Shown: positions 10,307 through 23,600, counted from the first letter of the stretch. The stretch is 64,000 bases of DNA from Malus domestica (GCF_042453785.1 NC_091674.1:7060001-7124000), one strand, 5' to 3'. Translations and numbers: made by a program. Notes: generated by a model not told the origin, from the letters alone.

Positions 10307-13101
10307 TCAACCCTCCATCTGTAAATCAGCAAAAAAATCATTTGAACTTCCCGAAACACGATCTTTGCTTGCATTTTTCTTCTTTGTACCTGCAGAAGAC
10401 GGTCATATCAGTTAAATACAACACAGAAGAATGTTTTCCGGTTACATGATTATTGTGCTTGGTTTTGGAGTCAAACGAAATTCCCTATTTCTCTTTTATC
10501 AAATAAACCAACCTTTGTTAGACTTCGGAGGATTCGTATCCATATCCATATCGTCACTATCGCTGTCCTCTGCAGCTGCTTGAGGCCTTGATGTATTTGT
10601 AGAACCTTGCAATAATTCATCCATATCCCATAGCTGCATTAAACGATTGTCAATAGTAAATTCAAAAACCCAATAAAATCATCACTAGAAAATAGGTTGG
10701 AAACTGTTTAACTCTAAGAGAAGTGATATTTGCATACAAAGTTAAAACTTCATACACTAGAATGTAAGCGTGAATTAAGATTGCATCACAGAACCATAAG
10801 TGCGACGGGTTAAAAAAGCATTTTCCACAATAGACAATAGTATATTGAGCACAGAGAGAGAGAGGGAGAGAGAGAGAGAGACACACACCTTCAACATCTG
10901 ATCATGTGCTATACTTCCCAGAAACTTTTTATCATAGGAGAAAGCTACAAAAGCAAAAAAAAAAAAAAAAATTGTTAACCAAACACAGCCCAGGAGGTAA
11001 CTTGCAGATTAATGAGTCCTAAAAGGCCAGAGTATAAAAGTGAAGAGTTACAAATAATAAACAAATAAGAAAATTTGATTTTAGGTTGATGGTAAAGATT
11101 CAACAATGAGACCATATTGAACTCGGATAACTAGACCATATTGAACTCATGATCAATGAGTTCGCTGCCATAATGTATTTTCTATGAATTATAAACTGAT
11201 ATGTATCCTCAACTTCCTCAAGACAACAATAAAAGTGGAATAAAGAAACACGTTTTGTTTACTCAACCCTCCAGAAAAGAAAATAATGCATTACCGAGAC
11301 CCTCAACTGGATAGTCTGAGTGTTCTGCAATAGGTTGGATGACTCTGTTGGGTAATATACCTACTAGGCTGAAACAAATTTGTGTGAAATCAATCTTAAC
11401 GATAAAAAAGTTAAAGAACAGTTGAAATATTATGAATCAATTCTGCATGCAGTTTCACCTGATAAGTCCAGTTTCCGATCCAGTGATCAACCTATCTTCA
11501 TCAAGCTGACACAAGAAAATTCCAAAATGCTTCAACGAACAACAGTCGTACAAATATCAAAAGCCAACATATGTAAAATAGATATATGACCAACTCACCT
11601 TCAACAAAACATCCACAGAATTCGGAGAGAGATCAACAAATCGATCACTGGAATTTGAAGAGTCATCCAGAAGAGAAAATCAGAAGTGGGAGGGAGAGAG
11701 GTGCAATAGAATTGAAAGTCTTTCCTTCATGCTTATAGACAATATCTCTTACAGTCAAGTACATTTTTCAATTTTTCACACATGATTAGAAACTAAAATA
11801 TAATATACCTGCAATCCTTGAAACAGCCCCATGAATACAATAATAGATTCCCAATATGTGAGCTGCAAACAACTTTCCGACCATTCTGATCAAACCAGCA
11901 TGAAAGGTTAAGAATAACTGGAAGAAATCATAAAATCACTGGGAGAAATTCAAAGGGATAGGAGAAAGCAGTGAACCTTCATGATAACCACGGACAGTAG
12001 CTCCTCTTCTGAAAATTCAGATTGAGCTTGAACCTGAAATAACCATAGAACCAAATTTGGAAATCTTTTAGTAATCCACTATGAGCATTGAGCATGTATG
12101 CTATGGAATTTTGGAAAGAAAAAAAATCTTACTTTATTTCTTCGAAGATTGCAAACAGAAAGAGTCCCATCTCCACTTAACAATGCAAAAGAAGAAATAT
12201 AAATAAACAACTCTTGAGCGTATGTCATTTGCCGCAAAAGTAAGGAATACAATAATAATGGGAATGCAGGACTACCTAGTTCCTAGGAGTTTCATGGAAT
12301 CAGCTGCAAAAGTCATATCGGAAATGTACTCTTCATGAGCTTTAAAAGTATTGCAGCAAGATTGTTGCCTGGTGTCCCACACCTGAGCAATAAGCAATGT
12401 CAAACACATGATAAAACCAACGAAAACAACAGTAAATGAGGCACAAGTAACATAAAATGACCTTAATACAGCCTTCGTCATCACCAGAGGCCACCGTGGA
12501 CTCGGTCAAATTGATAAGCTTATTGACCGCAGACCTGCATCAGATTAAGGTAATGTTTAGGATATGGCCAAAATAAGAATTCCTTGAGAGCTGACTAGTT
12601 ACAGAGCAGAGAGAGAAATAGAGACCCGTGAGCCTCGTCCAGGCGAGCAATAGAAGCACCAGTTTCCACATCCGTAGCAAGAATTGAGCAGTCGGGAGAT
12701 CCCGTCAAAATAGCTAACATTATCGTCCATGAGTACCTTCTTATCAGCACAACTAATTACGGTATGGCAACAATATCAAATAACTAAAAAAATCAAATAA
12801 AACCTTGGCCATTGTTGATGAACCGAACAGCTCTGCAAGATTCACTGTGTGCATGAACTTCCAACACCCTAATATCATATTCATCTTAGTCATCACCACA
12901 AGTAATTATAATTATATAAGAATACAAAAGAGTAATTAAGAAAAAAGGCCAGAGGAACTTAAAAAGTAATGACCTTTGTGGTACGGAATCAGATGTGTAT
13001 CGGTACAAGTGAAGGTCGCCATTGATAAGACCAGTAGTGACCAACTGCTGCGATGGATGAAAATCAATGTCAAACGCCAAGTGCCCCAAATTTATCTCCA
13101 T
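10307..13101 (-). CDS. WDR55: WD-repeat protein, WDR55-like (probable DDB1-CUL4 substrate adaptor / nucleolar factor)
   Basis: Fourteen coding exons join in frame to 355 aa: 13101-12974, 12868-12804, 12713-12626, 12534-12462, 12382-12276, 12175-12133, 12033-11977, 11885-11809, 11647-11599, 11505-11459, 11368-11295, 10944-10889, 10633-10513, 10389-10307. Every intron starts GT and ends AG, and phases agree. The start MEINLG at 13101 matches the family; an in-frame ATG at 13165-13167 lies upstream. The chain is a beta-propeller of WD repeats. WDTR at residues 120-123 is the WDxR motif by which such proteins bind DDB1. The tail is acidic then basic (EDSDSDD, GTKKKNASKD) and ends FFADLQMEG, like the Arabidopsis protein (At2g34260, from memory), which is needed for gametophyte and embryo development. 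A GTAAGT donor at 13606-13601 suggests an upstream 5'-UTR exon. The gene appears intact. Confidence 0.93.
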
Positions 13102-14455
13102 TCCTTTATTACTTTCCTCTTTCTTTCTCACTATACGCAACGAATGATCGGTGCCTAATTTACGCAAGAAAATATGTTCGTAGGCCCGTAGAATGTTGCA
13201 GTTTCTACTCTATAGTTTTCTCAATTCAATCCAGAATCCACTCCAATGTTTGAACTAGACGATGGCTTTTCTACTAGGAAAAAAGAAAACAAAATGCACA
13301 CATTACAAGTTGCCGTCGAAACCAACCCGAATAGCAACATGCACAATTAACCACAAAACTGACACAAATTCAACTAGAATATGTGTAAACTCAAACACAA
13401 CAAAATTTCTAAAATCCAAAATAATCAAATAAACTGAGAGTAATCATTTCAACAAACAGCTCAAACCATAAAAAGTAATATAATTTGATATCCAACTAAT
13501 TGGGCCTCAAATTTATGCAAAAGATGTCAAAGTTTTCAAATTAATAATGGTAATCACAGAAAATCAAGAAAAAGATTATTGCCGAGCAAGATGAAGTATA
13601 ACTTACAGAGTGAAGAATGAGACTGAGAGAATGAGGGAAAGCTGTGGAGGTGGTGGGGCGATGAGACCGACGGATGGAGAGAAGAAGAAGAAGGAGGAGG
13701 AGGAAGCGGTGCAGCGGCAGGCAACATAGGAAGAGGCGGAGGGGTTTTGAGGGGACTTAACGAAGGTCAAAACGTAACCACTGTTTATTTTTCGCTGGTA
13801 TCCGTTTGGGTTAAATGATTTGAAGGCCCATTTTCGATTCCAATCCAATATTTTGAAGGCCCACATCTACTTTCAAATACACTATATTTTCAAAATTAAA
13901 CTACATAGGTTGCAATTTTACTTCAATTAAATCCAACGGCTAAAACGCTTTGCAGCACCGAGTAGTCTTTAGGCTACACACCCCATAGATTGATTGATTT
14001 CATGTTAAAATAATTGTTTCAAAAACAAAACTCCGCTAACATGTTGGAAACATGTTAAAAGAGAAGTGTGAAAACCGCTAAAAGAGAACCATGGATTAAC
14101 TTCACGCTTTAGGTATGAGTTTTTCAATTTTGACCTTTCAAATGGTTAAAACATGCAATTTTGGTGTGCATACAGCTAAAAGAGAAGTGTGAAAACCGCT
14201 ACTCATTCTTTTTTACGCCTCGGATCAACTTTTTGGTGAATTGAAGTTTCTACTAAAAGCGGTTTCAGTTAAAAGAAATTCTTATGTCCTCCATACAGAA
14301 GCAGCCAAGACATTCTGTTAAACAACATTAAAAACCAAGAAAAAATGACTTCAAGTACAATATAAGATGAACGCGTACATCATAATGCTACTGAGTTGGA
14401 CGTCATTCCTTTAGGGATGTTGGTCATTCGTCCTACTTTTTGTCAAATACATATA
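13102..14455. other. Promoter and leader of the WDR55-like gene; spacer to the OTU gene
   Basis: Purine-rich 5'-UTR-like sequence lies at about 13608-13700. Two short near-identical segments (AAAAGAGAAGTGTGAAAACC at about 14058 and 14169) occur near the middle. The rest is AT-rich without coding signal. Confidence 0.45.
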
Positions 14456-16411
14456 CTAAAGCCTCGATCTACCTCCGCTCCTTCCGGGAATCTGCAACGC
14501 ATCATAATGGCCAAAGCCGTGGTAGAGAACTCTGATCGGGTTGTCCCTGCCGTATTCTTGCCCGTACTCGGCAATGGTTATCAAGCCACCGGCCTTCTCA
14601 TCGTACATGTATACTGTAATTGGCATCCTACAGTAGCCAATGGATTCGTCATTCCAATGTCCAACAATAGAAAGCTCCGTAATAATATAGTTTTCAATAC
14701 TGATGTGCTAAGGTTTTTTTCCGCTGGGTTTTCGTAGCAATGTTTATTGTGGATGAACTATGGTCCTATGGTAATACAGTTTTCAATACCGATGTGCTTC
14801 TGTAACTATAGTGGCGAGCGTGAAAACGCAGGGAGAGGACTTACTGGAGAACATGTGAAGCCATGAACAACTCAGGCTCACCTCCCCATACATGTGGCTT
14901 TCTTATTTGGGAAACGTAAGTGTCAAAATCGCCTTCAACAAACCTGTCACATTGTACAGACATCAAATACAAGTCCATCATCAAAAACTTCGAATAACTT
15001 GGAAAATTATGTAAAATTATGCTGGTGTTGGTTACCCATATGCCTTCACCGCAAAAGCATCATGCACTCGGAACGTGTTTTCACTTTTTGCTTCATATAT
15101 TGACGCCTTACCAATAGGGAGAAAAAGAAGGGTGGTTCAAATAGAGAAGAAAGGGAATGAGAAAGATTGGGGAAGGAAGAAGAAGAACAAAAGGGAGATC
15201 TAGGACTTCAGTAATCCGCCGTCTAAAAGAGTTGCATCTTCGCTTGATTATACAAGTCAACCCAAAATCTGCTCGCTCTCCCTAATTACATCAAACTCCC
15301 CCAATCAAATCCCTAAAGTTGTGATTTCTCCCTCAGATATTATCCTCCACATATTTGTATACAGAAATATGACATGCAATTCTTCTAGGATAGTAAAAGA
15401 TGGATAGCATATATGTCATTCAGAAAGGAAATGTAATAGAGCACACGAGGTTGTCAAAACATCAGTTAAGCTCACAATCAGAAAACTCACCATTCGGTTT
15501 CTTCCCTCCTTTTGATAAATTCATCCGCAACCTATAAATTTAACATACCAACGCATCAATGACATTAAAATTTCCATGGGCAAAAGTAGATAATTCATTA
15601 TCAAGATTCTTTCATTATTTTCTGGATTTATGGGCTTTGGCTTAGGATGTGCACGGAACGGACTGGAAAAGGTACAAAGACATACTCTAGCTCTCAAGCC
15701 ATCCGCTAATTCTCTCTGAAGGCTCTCACCGGGAGCTGATTTTCCAGCTCGTAAATGAGCCCCATGAGCAACTGAACGGAATAAGCACCTCCCGTCACCA
15801 GGTATTCCTGTGCCATAAAGAGATCATTAAACACCGGCTAAAACTTACAGGATTCATCTGTCGTAAAAAGACATTATGAAAACTAAGAAGGATGCCTACT
15901 CACCAATGATAGAATAGTCAGTGTAAACCTTTTTCCCATGAGAAAATTTTACATATGACAAATCACTGTCCTCTTCCTTATTGTCCTTGTGAGCTGCTTG
16001 AGCATGCGCTGATTCAGAACAATTACAGACCAACAACCCAAATAATAAGCCAGAAGAGGCGCATCCTTGTGGGCAAGATACACGGCGCACATTACACTTG
16101 ATTTTGGGAAGCATTCCTTGTCCTGAAACCAAAAGCCTGGTTTTCATACCGTGATAGGTAAATGAAATGTCAAAACGTCGCTTATGAGGCCCTCCAGCAT
16201 TAACTGTTAATGACCGTGAGTTGCCTATTTCCTTGGAGAAGAAAGATTTGAAGCAGCTTGCATAGGATGTTTGGCCAATACTGGATGGACGAGTCTTGGA
16301 GTTAGACAAACGGACAAACTTTGTTCCCGACTTCCCCGTCTGCAGGGCGTAACAACATGAACTTGATGCTCCTCGTGACACCACACTACAGATCGTACTG
16401 CTCATCTGCAT
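14456..16411 (-). CDS. OTU-domain cysteine protease (deubiquitinating enzyme), plant OTU4-like
   Basis: Five coding exons (16411-15904, 15807-15686, 15531-15491, 14943-14845, 14627-14456), all with GT/AG borders and matching phases, give 313 aa. Start: first in-frame ATG (16411) in the exon; a second at 16405 is possible. Residues 1-150 are Ser/Arg-rich with a hydrophobic stretch near 120-130, as in an organelle transit region. The OTU domain follows: PGDGRCLFRS holds the catalytic Asp and Cys177, ELADGLRAR and WFVEGDFDTYV are family blocks, and GFGHYDAL holds the catalytic His297. OTU enzymes hydrolyse ubiquitin isopeptide bonds. The closest plant relative I recall is Arabidopsis At3g57810. 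A 3'-splice site at 16490-16489 directly before the exon shows that the leader is spliced. The gene looks functional. Its close neighbour in Arabidopsis is the same type of LRR kinase as at 5209-7161 (recalled). Confidence 0.94.
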
Positions 16412-17560
16412 TAGGTTACAGTCACTCAGGCAGACAGTAGTCTTCGGCGAATGGTTAATGGTAGGACAAACAATTGCATTCGCATAGCCTAAGGCAAAAG
16501 AAAAATGTGAATTACTCGTTAGTATCATTATGTAACGAATATAGAAGCGCGAGTTTGCAATTGAAATCAATCTAGACAGGGAGATGAGATCGTGAAAGTT
16601 AAAAAGTACTAGTAACATTGGAAACACAACATGCAGAACTTCTTGCATAATGGTTTATCCCTGCACGATCAAGTTATCTTCATATGTTATGAAAAGCATA
16701 GCGCCAGAATTGTAGTATCGATATATCTCAGGTCGAAAGAGAATAAGGATCTTGGCCAGATCAGTACCCCACTTAGCATTTGGTTTTCGTGAAAAGCAGA
16801 AGACTGAGCTGAATTCGAAACTGAATCCGAGATCTGTTGACTTAGTTATCAAACCGATCTTCAAAATCTCATTACGATTCGGTTTGTCAACCCCAAAAAC
16901 TTAAGCAAATGGCAAGTAAGAAGGAATACACAGATCAAAAGGAAGGGACATCAAAGTTATGTAAACCATCACATTACCTTGGTAATCGAGATTTAACTTC
17001 ATGCCATTTCACATCAACGGAGATCCTCCCTACCAGTTAAACCCGCGTTATAGAAACACACACATGGCAAAGGATTTTCATACATGAACTATAAAACATC
17101 AACGAAAATATACAAGAGATTATAAATTTAACATTTTTATACTATCAATTAGAAACTACCCTAATTTCAACCATACTACACAAAACTTTCAATCCTTAGC
17201 GGTATCGCATAACGCAAAATAAGATTCAACAACAACAAAATACCCAACAATTCAAATTTTCACATAAGATTCTAATTCTAATTCCAATTCCTTAGGCTTA
17301 AATTATGAGGATTATAGAAACTGGAAAAAAAAAGTACCTGCTGGGATTGCAAATGAACAAAATAAAGAGGGAAACTATTTAAGAGAAAAGCTTGTATGTA
17401 CAGGAGAGGAGGTTAATAAGTAAATGGATAATTCCGGAGAATTCCAGAAGGGAGAGAAAGAAGGTTCTGGAAGTGGAAGGAAGAAAGGAATACCTGCCAA
17501 TTGCAATGCATCAATCAAACAAAAGGCATTACTCAATTCACAAGCAATGAATATATGAAG
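16412..17560 (-). promoter_or_regulatory. Spliced 5' leader region of the OTU gene
   Basis: The coding exon reaches up to an acceptor (CTTAG, about 16493-16489). Possible upstream leader donors on the minus strand are CAAG/GTAATG near 16976, CAG/GTACTT near 17337 and GGCAG/GTATTCC near 17491, so alternative first exons are plausible. No long coding frame is present. Assignment rests on splice signals alone. Confidence 0.4.
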
Positions 17561-17761
17561 ACATGGCAATTTTTGTGTCGGACCCGGTGGCTTCTGGTTG
17601 CTACTTGTCAGTTGTCACTTCTCAGTTGATTTTTGCTGTGTTTACGGATAACAGGGTCGACCGGACTTGGGCTTATGGTTTTTCATATGGGCTTTTGCTT
17701 CACATGTTTGATTTCTAATTTTATCCAGCTTTTTTTCTTAAGCATCAAAACACAATAATAT

Positions 17762-17915
17762 AGGGAGATTATATTCACACACCCCAAATTACTTTTCTCA
17801 TACCTTTTTAATTTTCTAATATTTTTCTATCAAGTGTTAGTGGTGTGTAGAAAATATTAAAAAATTAAAAAGGTGTGGGAGAAGTAATTTGGGGTGTGTG
17901 AATATAATTTCTCAT
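17762..17915. mobile_element. Foldback MITE, near-perfect long hairpin
   Basis: About 60 bp on the left (ATTATATTCACACACCCCAA followed by ATTACTTTTCTCATACC) is mirrored on the right (GGTGTGGGAGAAGTAATTTG, then GGGTGTGTGAATATAATT). The roughly 22-bp loop contains AAGTGTTAGTGGTGTG. It is non-coding. A transcript would fold into a long double-stranded stem, a typical source of small RNAs. Confidence 0.85.
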
Positions 17916-18659
17916 AATATACGGTTGAGATTTAATTAACTAAACGTTCATTGGTGAAAAATGACGTGCAGAGAAGAATCGTGTAATCGCATCGGGAGGG
18001 GGTTCGAACTCGCAAGGGGTGAGCGCACTATATTGATTAATTAACATAACTCACGTTTTTGTCAAAAGTCAAAAGGAAAATTTTATTCGAATAACATGAT
18101 TTGTATTTCTACACCAACTTACTTTCTACACGCAAAGGAGGAAAAAAGACAGTATTAGTAATTTCCAATTCCCACCAAAATGCCAATTCCAACTTCAAAT
18201 CCATTTTTAGTGGTTACTAAATGTATTTTTTTAATCATTTTTTTATTATTTTTTGTTCTGAAAATAGCTATTACAATTGTGAAAAGTAGATAATATAATA
18301 AATAACAGTTTAAATTTAACATATTGAGTATAGAACAAAATTTAGAAAAAAAAAGATCAAATTGTAAATAAGTTTTCAAATTTAAGTTTTATGTTTACAA
18401 TTTGACATCTTCTTTAAAGATGCTCTTAACACCATTGAAAATAGATTGGTGAAAAAACAAGAGAGATCAATCAAAACACCAACACATTAACAATATTAAC
18501 AAACAACAAAACACAGTTACTAGGGAGAGATCAATCGTCTTCAGTTTCAAAATTTGGCTTGAATTTAATTTTCGGTTTTAATTTCTTGAAGAAAAAAAAA
18601 TTCAAAACACGGTTACTAAAGAATTGAACATTAAAATGGTATCAAACTAGCTTTCAAGT

Positions 18660-18845
18660 TTTTCTGTCAAGTGGAAGACATTTTTTATCAAAAGAAAACT
18701 AATGAAAAGAGTTTGAAAACTTTGAGTTTTAATGATAAGGACAAAATAAAAGGTAAAGTGAATAGTACCAGGATTGACTTTTTAGTATAAAAATGTGGTT
18801 TTTCGTTAAAGTGAACAGTACCGGGTGTTTTTCGTTAAAATTCCA
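18660..18845 (+). repeat. Short interspersed repeat, copy 1 of 3
   Basis: Contains the series GAAAACTTTGAGTTTTAATG, GACAAAATAAA, GTAAAGTGAATAGTACC and GGTTTTTCGTTAAAGT. The same series recurs at about 60480-60615 (same strand) and 36490-36665 (opposite strand). It is non-coding and probably a MITE or SINE family; the ends are not defined here. Confidence 0.7.
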
Positions 18846-19148
18846 TTTTATCAATCATACCTTTATAATGCTAAAAGAAAAGTGTAGATAAAAAATGAGT
18901 CAAAGACCACTTTCCTTTTAAAAAGTTTGAGTTAAATATTATTTATAAAAAAATCTAACAGAAATTGTATTGAGACTATTATTTAGAGGAAAGTGTAGAA
19001 ATTCTCCTTTAACTTTAACTCAATTGGAGTAATGGTCACTTAACTAAAAATACATTACCATTGGTTCCTTAACTCATCAAAAAATGCTGCTATGGTCCTT
19101 TTCATCAGCTCGGTTTGAACTTCGGTCAAAATAAGTTACGACATCACA

Positions 19149-20660
19149 TGACACGCCCCAACCTAGATATCCAAATGACACATGGATGGCACGTGCTGGC
19201 CACCACTCGAGAGTGACGAAAGTCATGAATATATGAATTTGTGAGGACATGAGGGGACATGTAATCCAAAAGTCATACAACAAACAATAATCACAAGGAA
19301 TATGCAAACCCTAAGAAGCAATAATAATAATCCAAATTAAACATGAACAAAACAGAATGTCCAACGGCCACAAATCCTAAATAAAAGATGTACAAATATG
19401 TCCAGAGCATACCACTAAACGGAAGTACTAATGAAAGGTAAGACATCAAGTTACAATTATTCATAAAGAAGCCACACGCAAGTGGAAGAACGCAAGATCA
19501 CTGGTAGGGAAATGCCTCGAAAATCGGGTCGTATTCCTCGTCACTATGTCCTGAAGGGGGCGCAAAAACAAAAAGGTGAGTGGACCATAATTTATACTAA
19601 TACTAATAATAATAAAACCGATTTCTTTCTGAACATACTAATCCCCTGTTTTGAAAACGTATATAATGCTACACAGTAGGTTTTCTGAAAATTCTAACAT
19701 GCCATGAAAACATTCGTAGATAATAAAACCATATCTAAAAGTGGTATCGAAATAGCCCAAAGGCAAATCAGAGAAAGCTCGTAAACCCAAAATAATAAAG
19801 TACTCAACTAGGGGTGTCATAGTCACCCGAAGACACAACCATCATCTGAAGGTGAAGTTGTATGACACTAGGTTACGCCAATGAAGAACTAGGGTAAGTC
19901 CCATCACCCGAATGTGAAGTTGCACGACTCTGGGCTACACTAGAGAAGAAATATATATATCCTCAACTGTGTTCTATGGCCATAAATGTATACATACTCG
20001 TGTTGTGTGTATGTGCTGTATAATAACCCACTAGATAAGCACCAAAAACGTATCTCGAAAACTCATACCAAGCTTAGCATTTAAAATCTCGTCAACCAAA
20101 ATCATAAACAAGCCATAAATGTGATTCCTCTAAATAAGCCATTTTATAAACCGTATATGGGTAGGCCATAAATATTTCGTAAAAACAATATAAATAATCA
20201 TAAGTTCTCCGTAACCATAATTATAGAAATCCGTAAAACATATTATAACTCATTATCAATTCATGAAATATGAAATGCATGCAAGCCTAATATTTTATAA
20301 AAATATGCAATTTAAGAAGGGGTCCACTCACAAATATTCTGGTATCGGGAAGCTGCTCAAACTAGGGAGGACGGGGTCACTTCCAACCTATGCATCCTTA
20401 GGAGACCCAACAAAGATCGAAGTTGGCTAGAAAATAGCTGGAAGGTGGCCAAATGATCACGGATTTGGAAATTTCCAGAAATGAACAGTGACATTCTTTG
20501 TGTTTTCCTTGGCCGAAAATAGCGAGAATTCACCAGAGAAAAATGTTGCACAGTGATGACACTATGCAGCACGGGGAGAGAGGTTTTAAAGTGGTTTTTC
20601 TTTTGTTTTCTGGTTCAAGACTTCACTAAAGAAGCTAGGAAGGGTGGAGGTGTTGAGTAA
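19149..20660 (-). repeat. Second copy of the hairpin-bearing non-coding repeat
   Basis: Starts TGACACGCCCCAACCTAGAT and shares GCACGTGCTGGCC and GAGAGTGACG-like blocks with the repeat beginning at 61790 (GACGTGCTGGCC, GTGAGTGTGACG). Further in, both have a GGGGGCGC/GAGGGGCG, AAAACA, GTGAGTGG block (19556-19585 versus 62104-62133). Orientation is inverted relative to 1-2716. The far end is uncertain and no pol is present. Confidence 0.5.
19814..19868. repeat. Hairpin with 8-bp perfect arms inside the second repeat copy
   Basis: GTGTCATA (19814-19821) pairs with TATGACAC (19861-19868). The interior contains CACCCGAAGACACAAC and CATCTGAAGGTGAAGTTG, and a further diverged unit (CATCACCCGAATGTGAAGTT) follows near 19901-19921. 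Its distance from the repeat terminus at 19149, about 670 bp, matches the hairpin blocks of the other two copies. Confidence 0.65.
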
Positions 20661-23600
20661 AAATTGTACACAATATGTAAACAAATAATTCACTCGACAC
20701 AATTTCACCCTCATTCATTTTTCCGAAGAGGGTTTTTATTAATTTGAGTTCGACCCATTCTAGGCTATGCGCCTATTAATTACAACACTTCTTTTGGGAA
20801 ATGAATACCCTTTTATTCTAATATGAATAAATCGTAACTTGGGGATTTGGATGTTTATTTGATTTTGTGACTACACCTAGGTAGAGCCCTAGATTGCCTA
20901 CATACCCTCGTTGAGGGATCAAGTCACTCGTAGTTCCTTATGTGTTTTGTTGGGGTTTGATGCCTTGTGTAGTTTCAGCTCATGCAGGTAAAGAGCAACT
21001 GATGCCTTGTGCAGTTTTAGCTTATGCAAACGAGGACTTTAAGCTGTTGGAGCGGTTGATGCCTTGTGCAGTTTTAGCTCGTGCGGGCGAGGACTTTGAG
21101 CCACTGGAGCTTTTAATGCCTTGTGCAGTTTTAGCTCATGCGGGTGAGGACTTTAAACCATTGGAGCTGGAATGTAGCTTTGTGCCATTTGAGTTTTGTT
21201 GCGGCTTCATGCCATTTGAATCTTGTTGCGGCTTCGTGCCTTTTGTGTCTTGTAAATTTAATGGGAATATTTGTGATGAACCCACTATTACTTTGGTATT
21301 TGACTTTGTCTTGGTGTCGTGTATCTCAGACTGTTCCATGTGGGTGGCATTCCCATTTAATTTGAGGTAATTGTATATAGCAAACTTCTTATTTCTTCCC
21401 CCATTTTTTAATAATTTTTTTTTTGAACTTTCAAACCCATTTGATATGGGACTTTGAACCCGTTTAACCCAAGACCTAAGCTTCTTTCCAATCTGACAGC
21501 AAGCTTTACTCTTTATTTTTTATGACTTTAAAGGTTTCCAAGTTCTAATAGGACTTGTCTTCCCATTTCAACAACTTGACTTCCAATTTCAATAACCTCA
21601 TTTCTTCTCCACATGAGGTGTGAGGTGCAGATTTTATTCACATCCCTCCCCCTCTTGCGAGATGGCTTTCAGCAAAAATTTCCATTTTTTTCTTGGCTTC
21701 AATACACGTGGTTTTCCTCCACAAGCAAGAATCAATTATGATATACCTGGGCTTCCGTGGATTTCGTATATTTCGAACCTCCATTTGGATTGGGTAACCG
21801 TTGATTTCCAAGTGAGAATGGGTAAGGTTTGTTGGAGCTCATATCCTTTTCAAATTTCTTCAATTTACCATTATTTCCGCCCTTAAATCGCAAAGGCTTC
21901 TTTTTGTGCAGGTCATAAACTCTTTCATTTTTCTGCTGCATTGTTCTTTTGCTCTTACTACCCGACTTGTAATTCTTTTGTGGAGCAAAAATTCAAAGCA
22001 AAAAGGAGGAGAAAATAATCAGCAGGTCACCCCATTTTCGTTTTTTTTTAAATGTTCTGGGTTTGATTTGGAGTGGGTTAAAACTCTGAATTGCAACTGA
22101 TTGGTTTAATTATTTCGTGCATGAGTTTCTGGCAATAGTATCTCTTCGATTAGTTGTTGGACAAACTATTTTGTAGTATTTTGAAAACAAGTGTTGATTC
22201 TTGGCTTCAAAGGTGAGAATTGCCCCCCTAAAATTTGTAGTAACGAACTCTTCATGTCTGCCATACTTGATTGGGTTTTTGGTGCGTTAATCTGTAATTA
22301 TCACTTTCTGGCATCTCTGTTTCCATATAGAGAATTATTTGACTGATCTTGACAGTAGGCATTGGTCACCATTTTTGTGCTCTCATCCATGTGTTGCCTT
22401 TGATACTTGCCATTCTTTCTCCTTAACATTTGTGCAGGTGTTGTCTTTGATACTTGCCATTCTTTCTTTCCTTTTTGTCTTGTAGCGTTTGACAATTTCA
22501 TTTCAAAGCCTTTGGTCAAAATTTTGACCAAAAAATGATTGCCACACTTAAGTCCTTCGAAGGACACCTTCCTCCTTTCTTTTACTTGTCTTTATCAAAA
22601 GTTGAATTAGGGGACTTCCTTTTGTGGAATTTAGACCAAACATGAGTCGGTCAAGGGAATAAAGTTGCATTTGGCTTCTTTTCCTTTGTCTATTTGTCTA
22701 CAAATGCATCCATTTATTTCATTGGACCTCAAAGAATGACTTTACATATAAGACTTGGCTTCCTATGTATGCTCTTTAGCTTGATTTTTCTAACAGATGG
22801 CAATTAGAACTAACCTTACCCCAACATAACAACAACGTGAATGACATTCATGTTATCTAGAAGACTTTTTCTTCTTCCTCCTTTTCTGGAATAATCTTTT
22901 AAAGTATAGAACATTTAGGAAAATGCCATCTACTTGGAGTATGTTGTTCTGCTTTTGCCAACAAGCTTCTGCACAGTTGGTGATCAAATGAAGAAAAGGT
23001 TGCCATCCATATTTGGAGTTGAACAAAACTTGCTCTTTTTTTTTTTTACCCAAATCCATTGCTTGTTGTGATACTGATTGCTGCTTTCTTTCTTGATATG
23101 GACATCAACCATGGACCTCTTTAGATTTGATCGGAATTTCATGGGATTATTTCTGCTGCTGTCAGTGGGGAGTTGGTGGGTTGTTCAGAGTCTACATCTC
23201 CATTTGTTTGGTGAAGGAGAATGCCAAGCAAGGAGACAAAAGCCAAAAAAAGGCTAAAAGAAATATTAGAGAAAAAGAACATCATTTGCCGTGGATCTTT
23301 TGCTTGTTGTTCCCCCCTTTTTTTACTTGTTTCTCTGCAGTGGTCTCTACTGCAATGTTTTTTTTTTTTTGTTCTTTCTGCAACATAACATCAAACAAGA
23401 GAAAAAGAATAATTTTAATAGAACTTGTTTCATACCTGGTGATGAATGTTCTTCTTTGGATCTTGATTCGAAAGCACAAATGGTTGAACTCCTTGTTTTC
23501 TTTTTTGGCAGCACTTCGTTGCTTTTGGTATTTTCTCTCAATGTCTCTCTTATTTTCTGCAGAATATCCCCTCTCTTTTTCTGTCTTCTTCTTGCTGCAG

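Noticed and set aside
12976..13253. Two plus-strand ORFs of 60-66 codons
   Set aside because: Shadows of the first coding exon and first intron of the WDR55-like gene.
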